Source: CAJQGY01 sp905478015 (lineage in GTDB: Bacteria > Pseudomonadota > Gammaproteobacteria > Magnimaribacterales > D2472). Taken from it: a DNA stretch of 64,000 bases. Below, in pieces: positions 1 to 7,984 of this stretch (its first letter is position 1; each line of letters opens with the position of its first letter). Position numbers and translations under genes: made by a program. The DNA is taken from contig CALSPZ010000001.1 of assembly GCA_943788365.1 (NCBI GenBank), forward strand, positions 744,001 to 808,000, written 5' to 3'. The notes under the pieces are model-generated. The model was not told the origin of the DNA, did no database searches, and saw only the letters and a program-made list of their open reading frames with translations.

Positions 1-270
1 ATCTCTGAAAGCTATACCATTCATTACAGTTGCAAGCATGCCCATATGATCACCAGCTACTCTATCCATTCCAGCATGGTTGAGCTTTTCGCCTCTAAAA
101 AGGTTTCCTCCACCTATTACTACGCCAATTTGAGCTCCAATTTCAATGCACTCTTTTACTGAGCTAGCCATTTCATTTAGAACTTGAGGGTCTATTCCAT
201 GCTCATCATTCCCAGCAACAGACTCCCCACTAAATTTAACAAGGACTCTTTTATGGGCTAATTTATGCAT
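1..270 (-). CDS. pyrH: UMP kinase, N-terminal part (cut by window edge)
   Basis: Phosphorylates UMP to UDP in pyrimidine nucleotide synthesis; cytoplasmic hexamer of the amino-acid-kinase fold. Only the first 90 codons lie in the window and the frame is open to the edge. Visible are the nucleotide-binding start VLVKFSGE (residues 9-16), the glycine loop VIGGGNLFRG (51-60) and the conserved GDHMGMLATVMN (73-84). The ATG abuts the tsf stop codon without a gap, so it belongs to an rpsB-tsf-pyrH transcript, the usual proteobacterial order. The C-terminal half cannot be judged. Confidence 0.95.
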   Translation of the reverse strand, partial: MHKLAHKRVLVKFSGESVAGNDEHGIDPQVLNEMASSVKECIEIGAQIGVVIGGGNLFRGEKLNHAGMDRVAGDHMGMLATVMNGIAFRD

Positions 271-1128
271 TTATTTAAGCTGCTCAGCAACCTCATCTGC
301 AAAGTTTTTAGTTTCAACTTCGATGCCCTCACCAACTTTTAATCTTGCATATGACTGAATTGTAGCGTTGTTTGAATTTAATAATTTTTCGATTGATGTG
401 TCAGGATCTTTAACAAATGGTTGTGAAACAAGAGATACTTCGGAAAGAAATCTATTTAGCTTTCCTTCAACCATTTTATCCATTATCTCTTGAGGTTTTC
501 CTGATTCTTTTGCCTGGGTAAGATAGATAGCTTTTTCTCTTTCAAGAATATCTTGATCTATCTCATCTCTTGATAAACAAATTGGGTTTGTGGCTGCAAC
601 ATGCATAGCTATGTCTTTGGCAAGAGCTTCATCACCTCCACTTAATACAACAACTGTAGCTAATTTAGAATCAGAATGGATATATAAGCCGCTGTTCATT
701 TCGCTTTCATAGCTTAAAGTTTCCAATCTTCTTACTTGAATATTTTCTCCAATTGACTGAACCAAAGTTTTTCTTTTAGATTCTATATCTGATTCATGTA
801 AAACATTAATATCTTCTATTTTGTTGTTTGTAATAAACTCTGCCACCTCATTGGTAAAATTAATAAATTGGGAATCCTTAGCTGCAAAGTCAGTCTCTGA
901 ATTTATTTCAACAATAGTTGCATAATCTTCGCCAACAAAAGCCTTTAAGACACCATCAGCTGCAACCCTTGATGCTTTTTTTTCAGCCTTTAATGCACTA
1001 TTTGATCGAAGAAGGTCAAGGGCATTATCGATATTCCCTTCGCATTCAACCAAAGCCTTTTTACAATCCATCATAGCCACACCAGACATATCTCTTAGTT
1101 GCTTTACCATAGCTGCTGTAATATCCAT
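271..1128 (-). CDS. tsf: Translation elongation factor EF-Ts
   Basis: Guanine-nucleotide exchange factor that recycles EF-Tu-GDP to the GTP form. The 285 residues match the usual ~283. The N-terminal UBA-like domain is clear (MSGVAMMDCKKAL, about residues 14-26), followed by the TDF motif region (TDFAAKDSQF, about 79-88) that contacts the EF-Tu nucleotide site, then the core and the C-terminal helix. It lies 2 nt after rpsB and directly before pyrH, so it is presumably co-transcribed and under the same S2 leader control. Nothing unusual in the coding sequence. Confidence 0.97.
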   Translation of the reverse strand: MDITAAMVKQLRDMSGVAMMDCKKALVECEGNIDNALDLLRSNSALKAEKKASRVAADGVLKAFVGEDYATIVEINSETDFAAKDSQFINFTNEVAEFITNNKIEDINVLHESDIESKRKTLVQSIGENIQVRRLETLSYESEMNSGLYIHSDSKLATVVVLSGGDEALAKDIAMHVAATNPICLSRDEIDQDILEREKAIYLTQAKESGKPQEIMDKMVEGKLNRFLSEVSLVSQPFVKDPDTSIEKLLNSNNATIQSYARLKVGEGIEVETKNFADEVAEQLK

Positions 1129-1130
1129 TA

Positions 1131-2036
1131 TTATTTTTCCTCTACCTTAGGCTCTTCATCATTAGAGCTATTTATATTTTCTTTAACTTCTTCTTCTGAA
1201 GATGCGATTGATTCTGACTCAGCAACAACTTCATTTTCTATCTTTGCTTCAGCTAGAACCTCTTGTTCTTTAGGTGCCTCTACTTCAACCTCTTCTTTTT
1301 TAACTTTTTGTATTATTGGTGTCGTGGTTTCAGTTTTTGCAACAAATCCTTTTGAAGATTCAAGCCCTCGTTCACAAGCCTCTGCGATAATTTTAGTAAT
1401 TAGCCTGATTGACCTTATTGCATCATCATTTCCGGGTATTACAGTTTCTATTCCGTCTGGATCAGAGTTGGTGTCTACTAAGGCAATAACTGGGATCCCC
1501 ATTTTTTTTGCTTCTAAAACTGCAATTTTTTCATACTTAACATCAATTACAAAAATTGCGTCTGGAAGACCTTTCATATCCTTAATACCGCCAACGCTAG
1601 CTTGTAGTTTTACAAATTCTTTTTGAATTTCAACAGCTTCTTTCTTTATAAGCTTATCTATTCTTCCTGAAGATACCATCTCTTCAATATCTTGAAGTCT
1701 TCTAATTGAGCCTCTAATAGTCTTCCAATTAGTCAATGTGCCTCCAAGCCATCTTTTATCAACGTATGGTAAATCTAATTTTGAAGCCTCTTCTTTAATA
1801 GTCTTGCTAGCTGATCTTTTTGTTCCAACAAAAAGAACTTTATTCCCTTTTGAGCATATGTCTTCTACCTTAGAAGCAGCAGCACTTAAGTGCTCTTGGG
1901 TCAACTCAAGATCAATTATGCTAATTTTTTTTCTAGTATCGAAAATATATTTATCCATCTTTGGATTCCAGAATCGCTTTTGATGGCCAAAGTGTACGCC
2001 TGCATGAAGTAGGTCTTTTATTGAAACAACGCTCAT
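1131..2036 (-). CDS. rpsB: 30S ribosomal protein S2 with long acidic C-terminal tail
   Basis: Small-subunit protein needed for docking of S1. I start at the ATG at 2036, which gives MSVVSIKDLLHAGVHFGHQ, aligning with the family N-terminus; an AGGAG Shine-Dalgarno lies just upstream. A longer open frame to 2099 would run through the regulatory leader and is rejected. The body is standard (GVHFGHQ, WNPKM, DKRWLGGTLTNW). The protein is 301 residues against about 241 in E. coli; the extra ~60 C-terminal residues are mostly Glu, Lys, Val and Ser and look disordered. First gene of rpsB-tsf-pyrH. Confidence 0.96.
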   Translation of the reverse strand: MSVVSIKDLLHAGVHFGHQKRFWNPKMDKYIFDTRKKISIIDLELTQEHLSAAASKVEDICSKGNKVLFVGTKRSASKTIKEEASKLDLPYVDKRWLGGTLTNWKTIRGSIRRLQDIEEMVSSGRIDKLIKKEAVEIQKEFVKLQASVGGIKDMKGLPDAIFVIDVKYEKIAVLEAKKMGIPVIALVDTNSDPDGIETVIPGNDDAIRSIRLITKIIAEACERGLESSKGFVAKTETTTPIIQKVKKEEVEVEAPKEQEVLAEAKIENEVVAESESIASSEEEVKENINSSNDEEPKVEEK

Positions 2037-2131
2037 ATTTATCTCCTCGGGGTTATTCTCCAACCTCTGCATTGCTGACTCAAAAGAGCACCCCAGCAAT
2101 AATCTATAGTAAGGTCTTCGTGATTAAAGTG
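2037..2131 (-). promoter_or_regulatory. rpsB leader with probable S2-binding pseudoknot
   Basis: The 5' UTR of rpsB can fold into a hairpin at 2072-2099 (TTGCTG paired with CAGCAA, an inner GCTC/GAGT stem and a four-base loop). A GGGGT bulge on its 5' side (RNA at 2094-2090) is complementary to AACCCC (2054-2049), which sits directly before the AGGAG ribosome-binding site. The resulting pseudoknot would compete with ribosome loading. Autogenous repression of rpsB-tsf by S2 through a conserved 5' UTR is known in gammaproteobacteria; assigning this structure to that role is inference from position and folding. Confidence 0.6.
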
Positions 2132-2136
2132 GGTGT

Positions 2137-2142
2137 ATTCTA
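2137..2142 (-). promoter_or_regulatory. -10 box of the rpsB-tsf-pyrH promoter
   Basis: TAGAAT on the minus strand, followed by ACACCCAC, which places the start site near 2130. The -35 region (TTTTAA at 17 nt spacing) is weak. Distance to rpsB fits a leader of about 95 nt. The sequence after the -10 box resembles that after the tuf, rpsJ and rplU promoters in this window. Confidence 0.5.
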
Positions 2143-2177
2143 TAGAAATTAGAGTTCTTTTAAAAGGATATTCGTAG

Positions 2178-2837
2178 TTAATTTTTAATTGACTCAAGGC
2201 TGTAAAAGCCAGGTTCTTTATCAATTAATGATAAGGCAGCATTTATAGCACCCTGGGCAAATATATTTCTTGAAAGCGCTTTATGGCTAATGCTCAAATT
2301 TACTTGATCACCTTCAAATCTAACATGATGAATTCCAAAAAAAGCTCCTTCTCTTTTTGAGGTTATATTTATAGCGCTTACAAAATCATTATTAAGACCT
2401 TCTATATATTTTTTTATATCTATTGCAGTTCCTGAAGGAGCATCCACTTTATTAATATGATGTATATCTTCAATTATGCAATTAACTGGGGTTTGCAAAT
2501 CATGTAATATATTCTTAATACCTTCCTTCAAATTATAAATACCATCGCTAAGATTAAAAGAAAGAAGGATTGGAAATTTTTTGGAGTGCTCTTTGATTAC
2601 ATCTATCTGATCAATAGAAAATCCAGTTGTGCCAATTACCATAGGAAGATTTAATTTTTTATTTTTACAACTTTCCAATAGTTTAATTGTTGATTCTGGT
2701 CTGGAAAAATCAATAATACAGTCATGTTCGGCTGAAAGATCTTCTTCAAGAACTTTTAAATCTAAATTTCCTTCTAAAATCTTCTTAATAGATTCTCCCA
2801 TTTTCCCTGAAGAACCATTAAGAAATAGTTTAGTCAT
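2178..2837 (-). CDS. dapB: 4-hydroxy-tetrahydrodipicolinate reductase, short form
   Basis: NAD(P)H-dependent reductase of the lysine/meso-diaminopimelate pathway. Recognised by the nucleotide-binding loop NGSSGKMG (residues 7-14), VIGTTGFS and the family signature HHINKVDAPSGTA with the catalytic His-His and Lys. Ends with GFYSLESIKN, like the family GLF/YxxxDVL ending. At 219 residues it is about 50 shorter than E. coli DapB; the missing part lies between the first strand and IIDFSRPE, so the NAD domain has been trimmed while catalytic residues remain. The ATG overlaps the dnaJ stop by 8 nt, so it is translated from the grpE-dnaK-dnaJ transcript. Confidence 0.93.
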   Translation of the reverse strand: MTKLFLNGSSGKMGESIKKILEGNLDLKVLEEDLSAEHDCIIDFSRPESTIKLLESCKNKKLNLPMVIGTTGFSIDQIDVIKEHSKKFPILLSFNLSDGIYNLKEGIKNILHDLQTPVNCIIEDIHHINKVDAPSGTAIDIKKYIEGLNNDFVSAINITSKREGAFFGIHHVRFEGDQVNLSISHKALSRNIFAQGAINAALSLIDKEPGFYSLESIKN

Positions 2838-3933
2838 GTAATTTAGATGATATCTTTTTAAAAGTATCTGCTCCAGGATAATTTGACGAATCTTTGAGGC
2901 TGGATGTAAATTGATTTAAAAGCTTTAGCTGCTTTCTATTAAGTCCTGATGGAGTTTCAACAATAACTCTACAAAGAATATCCCCCCTTCTACTATCTCT
3001 TACAATTGATGCGCCTTTATTTCTTATTCTAAAAACTTTTCCAGTTTGAGTTTGTTCTGGTATTTTTAAAGAGATAAAATTTTCTAATGTAGGAATTTTT
3101 ATAGATCCTCCTATGATTGATGTTTCAAAAGATATAGGAACTTCAATATATAAATCTCTACCCTCTCTTTCAAAGATTGGATTATCTGCAACTCTTACGG
3201 CTACGTACAGATCACCCGATTGACCTCCAGCTTTCCATTCTCCCTCACCAGTAAGTCTTACCTTGTCACCATTATCAACCCCGGAAGGTATATTAACGGA
3301 AAGAGTTTTGTTCTCCTTCATAGCACCATTGCCTGAGCAAGGCCTACAAGGATTTTTAATAATTTTTCCAGCGCCGTTACATGAAGAGCATGTTTGTTGT
3401 ATAGAAAAAAATCCTTGTTGCATTCTTACCTGACCAGAGCCACCACAGTTATCACAGTTAGAAGGTGAGCTTCCTTTTTCAGCGCCAGAACCTGAGCACT
3501 CGCTACATTCTTTATGTGAAGGAATTTTTATTTTCTTTTGAGCACCAAGGACTGCTTCTTTAAGCGATAACTCAATATTATATTGAAGGTCTTGGCCTCT
3601 TTGTGATCTTCTTGAAGACGACCTAGTTCCAAAAACATCGCCGAAGATATCACCGAAGATATCACCAACATTGACATCATTAAAATTTGGACCACCACCG
3701 CCCATTCCATCGACACCTGAATGGCCAAATTGATCATAGGCTGATTTCTTTTGAGGATCTGAAAGTACGTCATATGCTTCAGCAGCTTCTTTAAATTTCT
3801 CAGCTGCTTCAGGGTTATCCGGGTTTCTGTCCGGATGATACTTCATTGCTTTCTTCTTAAAAGCTTTTTTAAGCTCTGGTTTCGGCGTTCCCTTAGAGAC
3901 ACCTAGTACTTCATAGTAGTCTCTTTTCGACAT
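2830..3933 (-). CDS. dnaJ: Chaperone DnaJ (Hsp40)
   Basis: Co-chaperone that delivers unfolded clients to DnaK and stimulates its ATPase. Complete class A domain order in 367 residues: J domain 1-70 with HPD at 33-35, a Gly/Phe-rich linker about 71-105, a zinc-binding domain with four CxxCxGxG repeats (Cys 143/146, 160/163, 182/185, 196/199), then the two client-binding beta domains. It begins 3 nt after dnaK and overlaps dapB by 8 nt. Expression should follow the heat-shock promoter upstream of grpE. Confidence 0.97.
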   Translation of the reverse strand: MSKRDYYEVLGVSKGTPKPELKKAFKKKAMKYHPDRNPDNPEAAEKFKEAAEAYDVLSDPQKKSAYDQFGHSGVDGMGGGGPNFNDVNVGDIFGDIFGDVFGTRSSSRRSQRGQDLQYNIELSLKEAVLGAQKKIKIPSHKECSECSGSGAEKGSSPSNCDNCGGSGQVRMQQGFFSIQQTCSSCNGAGKIIKNPCRPCSGNGAMKENKTLSVNIPSGVDNGDKVRLTGEGEWKAGGQSGDLYVAVRVADNPIFEREGRDLYIEVPISFETSIIGGSIKIPTLENFISLKIPEQTQTGKVFRIRNKGASIVRDSRRGDILCRVIVETPSGLNRKQLKLLNQFTSSLKDSSNYPGADTFKKISSKLHD

Positions 3934-3936
3934 GAA

Positions 3937-5862
3937 TTACTTATCTTCTTCTTTAACTTCTTCAAACTCAGCATCAACTGTATTATCAGAAGACTCATCA
4001 GAAGTTGATTCACCGCCTTGATCTTGATTGGCCTGATCTACATCTTCTTGTGTATAGAGTTTCTGTGTTAGAGGAGTTAAAACATCATTCAGGGCTTGTG
4101 TTGCAGTTTCTATACCATCAACTGAATCGTTAGCTATAGCTTCTTCAAGGGCAACAACAGATTTCTCGACCTGTTCCTTTTCATCATCAGAAAGCTTATC
4201 ACCAGAATCAGTAATAGTTTTTCGAGTTGCATGCACTAACATGTCTGCGTTATTTTTTGTTTTAACAAGCTCTTCAAATTTTTTATCATCCTCGGCATTA
4301 GCCTCAGCATCCTGCACCATTTTTTCTATGTCTTCATCTGACAACCCACTTGATGCCTTAATAACGATTGATTGTTCTTTCCCGGTATTTTTATCTTTTG
4401 CAGATACATTTAAAATTCCATTAGCATCTAGATCGAATGAAACTTCAATTTGAGGTGTTCCTCTTTGAGCTGGAGGTAAGTCAGTTAAATTAAATTGCCC
4501 TAAAGACTTGTTCTGCGATGCCTGGGTTCTTTCCCCTTGAATAACATGAACCGTAACTGCAGTTTGATTGTCTTCTGCTGTTGAAAAAGTTTGAGATTTT
4601 TGTGTAGGAATTGTAGTATTTTTTTCAATTAGTGGAGTTGATACTCCTCCAAGTGTTTCAATTCCAAGAGTTAAAGGAGTTACATCCAATAATAAAACAT
4701 CGGTGGTATCTCCAGAAAGAACAGAGCCTTGAATAGCTGCGCCAACTGCCACCGCCTCATCTGGATTTAGATCCTTTCTTGCTTCTTTACCAAAAAACTC
4801 AGCAACTTTCTTTTGAACTAATGGCATTCTTGTTTGACCACCAACAAGTAAAATTTCTGAAATTTCTGATTTAGAGATTTTTGCATCTGAAAGAGCAATT
4901 TTTAAAGGCTCTAAACTTCTTTCAACCAAATCTTCAACTAAAGATTCAAGTTTAGCTCTAGTCACTTTGTGAACAAAGTGTTTAGGGCCAGAGCTATCTG
5001 CTGTAATGTAAGGTAAGTTAACCTCTGTTTGATCTGCAGATGAGAGCTCAATTTTTGCCTTCTCAGCTGCTTCTTTAAGTCTTTGTAATGCAAGAGGATC
5101 ACTTTTCAAGTCAAACCCAGACTCTTGTTTAAACTGGTCAACAAAATAATCAATCAATCTTAGATCAAAGTCTTCTCCACCTAAAAATGTATCGCCATTG
5201 GTAGATAGAACTTCAAACTGATGCTCGCCATCAACATCAGATATTTCTATAATCGATATGTCAAAGGTTCCTCCTCCAAGATCATATACGGCAACCGTTG
5301 AGTCACCTTTATGCTTATCTAAGCCATATGCTAGTGCTGCAGCTGTTGGTTCGTTAATAATTCTTTTAACGTCTAGTCCTGCTATCTTTCCAGCATCTTT
5401 TGTTGCTTGCCTCTGAGCATCATTAAAATACGCTGGAACTGTTATTACAGCTTCTTTGACATCATGGCCAAGGTAATCTTCAGCAGTTTTCTTCATCTTT
5501 TTAAGAACTTCTGCAGCTACTTGTGGCGGTGCAAGTTTTTTATTTGAAGCTTCTACCCAAGCATCACCATTGTCAGCTTTAATAATTTTATATGGGACCA
5601 TATCTGCATCTTTTTTAACAACTTTATCGTCAAAAGTTCTACCGATAAGTCTTTTAATTGCGTAAAGAGTATTCTCTGGATTTGTTACAGACTGTCTTTT
5701 TGCTGGCATGCCAACAAGAACTTCATCTTTATCTGTGTAAGCAATGACTGAAGGAGTTGTTCTGCCACCTTCAGCATTTTCTATTACTTTTTGTTGTTGG
5801 CCTTCAATAACCGCAACACAGCTGTTAGTTGTTCCAAGATCTATTCCTATAATTTTTGACAT
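3937..5862 (-). CDS. dnaK: Chaperone DnaK (Hsp70)
   Basis: ATP-dependent chaperone for nascent, misfolded and aggregated proteins. Length 641 is normal. ATPase signatures are present: GIDLGTTNSCVAV (about 5-17), YDLGGGTFDIS (about 196-206) and the LLVGGQTRMP phosphate loop. The interdomain linker VLLLDVTPLTLG and the substrate-binding domain follow, and the tail ends in the EEVKEEDK motif typical of bacterial DnaK. Lies 15 nt after grpE and 3 nt before dnaJ. Confidence 0.98.
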   Translation of the reverse strand: MSKIIGIDLGTTNSCVAVIEGQQQKVIENAEGGRTTPSVIAYTDKDEVLVGMPAKRQSVTNPENTLYAIKRLIGRTFDDKVVKKDADMVPYKIIKADNGDAWVEASNKKLAPPQVAAEVLKKMKKTAEDYLGHDVKEAVITVPAYFNDAQRQATKDAGKIAGLDVKRIINEPTAAALAYGLDKHKGDSTVAVYDLGGGTFDISIIEISDVDGEHQFEVLSTNGDTFLGGEDFDLRLIDYFVDQFKQESGFDLKSDPLALQRLKEAAEKAKIELSSADQTEVNLPYITADSSGPKHFVHKVTRAKLESLVEDLVERSLEPLKIALSDAKISKSEISEILLVGGQTRMPLVQKKVAEFFGKEARKDLNPDEAVAVGAAIQGSVLSGDTTDVLLLDVTPLTLGIETLGGVSTPLIEKNTTIPTQKSQTFSTAEDNQTAVTVHVIQGERTQASQNKSLGQFNLTDLPPAQRGTPQIEVSFDLDANGILNVSAKDKNTGKEQSIVIKASSGLSDEDIEKMVQDAEANAEDDKKFEELVKTKNNADMLVHATRKTITDSGDKLSDDEKEQVEKSVVALEEAIANDSVDGIETATQALNDVLTPLTQKLYTQEDVDQANQDQGGESTSDESSDNTVDAEFEEVKEEDK

Positions 5863-5877
5863 AATTTACCTCTATTT

Positions 5878-6402
5878 CTAATTCTTAATGACCGTCACTC
5901 TTGCCGGTCTTAAGATTCTGTTATGGAGCTCCCAGCCCCTTTGAAAAATATCCCCTACCATTCCGTCTTCTTTATCCTCATTAGGAATAACTGAGACAGC
6001 TTCATGTTTTTCGGGATTAAACTGTTCATTATCAGGATAGATAGGTCTCATTCCGAATTTATCAAGAGCAGATTCAAAAGACTTCAAAGTTAATTCAAGA
6101 CCCTCTCTATCTTCATCTGACGCATCTTCTGATAATTTATCTAAAGCATGCTCAATATTATCAACCACTGGTAATAGCTCATTCAGGAGCTTTTCAACTC
6201 CATATTTGTGAGCTTTTTCTACTTCAGATGCTGTTCTTTTAATGGCATTATCTAAATCAGCAGTTGCTCTTAAGAATGACTTCTCTAAATTTTCATTTTT
6301 TTCAAGAAGCTCTTCGTAACTATCGGTTTCAATGCTCTCATCTTGCAAAGGCTCAGAACTTTGATCTAAATCTAGATTATCTTCTTTAGTATCATTTGAC
6401 AT
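5878..6402 (-). CDS. grpE: Nucleotide exchange factor GrpE
   Basis: Releases ADP from DnaK to reset the chaperone cycle; acts as a dimer. The 174 residues show an acidic, low-complexity N-terminus (about 1-35), a long helix rich in Glu/Leu (about 36-85), and the beta domain with GMRPIYPDNEQFNPEKHEAV and the ending GWELHNRILRPARVTV. First gene of grpE-dnaK-dnaJ-dapB; the placement directly ahead of dnaK differs from E. coli but is common elsewhere. A sigma-32-type promoter lies 21-48 nt upstream of the start. Confidence 0.96.
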   Translation of the reverse strand: MSNDTKEDNLDLDQSSEPLQDESIETDSYEELLEKNENLEKSFLRATADLDNAIKRTASEVEKAHKYGVEKLLNELLPVVDNIEHALDKLSEDASDEDREGLELTLKSFESALDKFGMRPIYPDNEQFNPEKHEAVSVIPNEDKEDGMVGDIFQRGWELHNRILRPARVTVIKN

Positions 6403-6422
6403 AATTTATCCTCATAGGACGT

Positions 6423-6450
6423 ATATGAGGATACAAATAATTAGTTCAAG
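6423..6450 (-). promoter_or_regulatory. Heat-shock (sigma-32 type) promoter of grpE-dnaK-dnaJ
   Basis: On the minus strand CTTGAAC (6450-6444), a 13-nt spacer, then CCTCATAT (6430-6423). The sigma-32 consensus is CTTGAAA-N13/14-CCCCATNT, so six of seven -35 bases and seven of eight -10 bases agree. The expected start site is near 6416, some 14 nt before the grpE ATG. The -10 box is also half of an inverted repeat, CCTCATA/TATGAGG (6424-6430 with 6410-6416), whose other half overlaps the grpE ribosome-binding site. Confidence 0.75.
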
Positions 6451-6463
6451 AGTTTTTGTGAAT

Positions 6464-6868
6464 TTAGGATTTAATTTTTTTTACGTATAAAACCATGTTG
6501 TGATCCACAATTTCATACCCATACTTGCTAGCAATTTCAGACTGTCTTTCTTCAATAATTTCGTCATGAAATTCTATAATTTTTCCTGATTCAATACACA
6601 CCATGTGATCGTGATGTTCATCTGAAACAATCTCATAAACAGCATGTGCTTCTTCAAAATTATGTTTTATTACGATCCCGGCTGATTCAAATTGAGTAAG
6701 AACTCTGTAAATTGTTGCAAGGCCTACATCTTCATCCATCAAGATTAATTCTTTGTAGATAGCTTCAGCGCTAAGATGACCCTTAGCCTCCAAAACTTCT
6801 AAAATTTTTATTCTAGGGAGAGTCGCTTTTAATCCAGCTTTTTGTAATTCTTTATTCTTTTTTTGCAT
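6464..6868 (-). CDS. fur: Ferric uptake regulator Fur
   Basis: Iron-responsive dimeric repressor. The first 75 residues closely follow E. coli Fur (AGLKATLPRIKILEVL, recognition helix GLATIYRVLTQF at 49-60). Metal-site residues HHDH (85-88), Glu and His around 100-125 are kept. The structural-zinc cysteines are not: the first CxxC is CIES (Cys91, Ser94) and no second pair exists, as I recall for Pseudomonas Fur. The protein ends at 134 residues without the His-rich tail. Divergent from bamE, the usual neighbour. Confidence 0.94.
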   Translation of the reverse strand: MQKKNKELQKAGLKATLPRIKILEVLEAKGHLSAEAIYKELILMDEDVGLATIYRVLTQFESAGIVIKHNFEEAHAVYEIVSDEHHDHMVCIESGKIIEFHDEIIEERQSEIASKYGYEIVDHNMVLYVKKIKS

Positions 6869-6927
6869 TTTCTTAAATTAAATTTGTCTATTAATAATAA
6901 GTCACAGACTTAAAAGGTTTTACAAAG

Positions 6928-6933
6928 TATAAT
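6928..6933 (+). promoter_or_regulatory. -10 box of bamE promoter
   Basis: A perfect TATAAT in the 70-nt fur/bamE gap. Initiation 6-8 nt downstream would fall at about 6939-6941, that is, on the bamE start codon region, implying a nearly leaderless message. No good -35 box is seen. Confidence 0.45.
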
Positions 6934-6938
6934 CCATC

Positions 6939-7283
6939 GTGAATATGAAACAACTTATCAACAAAAAATTAGTTCTTTTGGTAATTTTTGCATTTTTTAC
7001 CACCTCATGCTCTTACCTGCAGCCATACAAGGTTCCAGTAATGCAAGGAAATATAATTGAAGAAAAAGACATTGCTAAGTTAGAGAAAGGTATGACAAAA
7101 AGCCAGGTTGATTTTATATTTGGTAAGGCCGTGATTATGGATCCGTTTCATAATAATCGTTGGGATTATTTTAATTCAATAACTATTGGTGAGCAGATAA
7201 TCACAGAACAAAAATTATCAATTTTTTTTAATAACGATGGTTTTGTTGATAGCTGGATTATTGAAAAATCTTCTGAAAATTAA
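6939..7283 (+). CDS. bamE: Outer-membrane assembly lipoprotein BamE (SmpA)
   Basis: Small lipoprotein of the BAM complex that inserts beta-barrel proteins into the outer membrane. A signal peptide runs to the lipobox TTSC (Cys24), giving a lipid-anchored periplasmic domain with the signature MTKSQVDFIFGKAVIMDPFHNNRWDYF region of the SmpA/OmlA fold. The open frame starts at a GTG (6939); the ATG at 6945 is an equally good start and would place the lipid Cys at 22. No Shine-Dalgarno is visible. The stop overlaps the convergent rnfH stop by 4 nt. Confidence 0.93.
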   Translation: MNMKQLINKKLVLLVIFAFFTTSCSYLQPYKVPVMQGNIIEEKDIAKLEKGMTKSQVDFIFGKAVIMDPFHNNRWDYFNSITIGEQIITEQKLSIFFNNDGFVDSWIIEKSSEN

Positions 7284-7558
7284 GCTTTATTTACCCTTCT
7301 TACTTTTGGGTCTTGTGTAAGAGGCCTTAATAACTCAACTCTCTCACCTTCTCTTAGCCTGTATTTGTGTGGGTGTGGTCTAAACGTTCCATCTAAAACT
7401 TCACTGTTAACAGCAAGAATAATGTCGTGATCAACAGCGCTTATAATGCTTCTTATGCTTTCAAAATCAAGAAGTTCAGACACTGTTAGACTTGATGAAA
7501 CATTAAATTCTAAAAAATATTTATCCGCTTTACCTTGATATGTAAAAAAAACTTTCAT
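7280..7558 (-). CDS. rnfH: RnfH family ubiquitin-like protein
   Basis: A 92-residue beta-grasp protein of the RnfH (RatB, UPF0125) family. The C-terminal signature LREGERVELLRPLTQDPKVRR is diagnostic. Precise function is unresolved in the family; it is encoded next to ratA in most gammaproteobacteria and has been discussed as part of a toxin-antitoxin pair, which is weakly supported. Overlaps the start-proximal neighbour ratA by 4 nt, so the two are translationally coupled. Confidence 0.9.
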   Translation of the reverse strand: MKVFFTYQGKADKYFLEFNVSSSLTVSELLDFESIRSIISAVDHDIILAVNSEVLDGTFRPHPHKYRLREGERVELLRPLTQDPKVRRVNKA

Positions 7559-7974
7559 TTAACTTTGTTTATAAACGCATCAATTATATTTGATGAAAAT
7601 GAATCAATTAACGTCTGCGGAGTAATAGCATTAAGTAAAAAAGGTAGTTCAAACTCAGCTTCAAAGCTTATTTTGCAAGAATTTAATCCGGTCTCCTTAA
7701 CGCTCCATTTGCCTTTGAAATAAGTAAATGGTCCATCTAGCTGATTGATAATGATTGAATCATCAGAGAGGGTATTTTCTGAAGTAATAAAATATTCTTT
7801 ACCTAAAATATTAAATTCAAGTTTACCAATTTCAATAGGGTAATTTTTTTCAATTAGGGATGCTCCAGAACAACCTGGAACAAAATTTTTGTATTCACTG
7901 AAATTTAAAATTACATTTAAAGCCTTATCGCAGCTTTCATCAAGTGACTTATTAAAGTTGATATTGCGTATCAT
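7555..7974 (-). CDS. ratA: RatA/COQ10-like START-domain protein
   Basis: A 139-residue SRPBCC (polyketide cyclase/START) protein matching the RatA/COQ10 family: early NFSEYKNFVPGCSGASL motif, then a beta-rich body and the final helix (TLIDSFSSNIIDAFINKVK region). In E. coli RatA was reported to hinder 70S assembly, whereas mitochondrial COQ10 binds ubiquinone; the second role seems likelier for a conserved, streamlined gene, but that is inference. Coupled to rnfH and placed between the symporter gene and bamE, the order also seen near smpB in other gammaproteobacteria. Confidence 0.9.
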   Translation of the reverse strand: MIRNINFNKSLDESCDKALNVILNFSEYKNFVPGCSGASLIEKNYPIEIGKLEFNILGKEYFITSENTLSDDSIIINQLDGPFTYFKGKWSVKETGLNSCKISFEAEFELPFLLNAITPQTLIDSFSSNIIDAFINKVK

Positions 7975-7984
7975 CCCTTAAAGT

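Noticed and set aside
1099..1626. 175-codon open frame on the plus strand opposite tsf/rpsB
   Set aside because: It is antisense to the Glu/Lys-rich S2 tail, giving a Ser/Thr/Phe-rich translation with no domain; a reading-frame shadow.
2037..2099. Upstream extension of rpsB to 2099
   Set aside because: It adds 21 residues without family support and covers the leader structure; the ATG at 2036 has a good ribosome-binding site and aligns with S2.
6464..6868. Fur-family protein other than Fur (for example Zur)
   Set aside because: The N-terminal half and the fur/bamE divergence match Fur; missing CxxC pairs also occur in Pseudomonas Fur.
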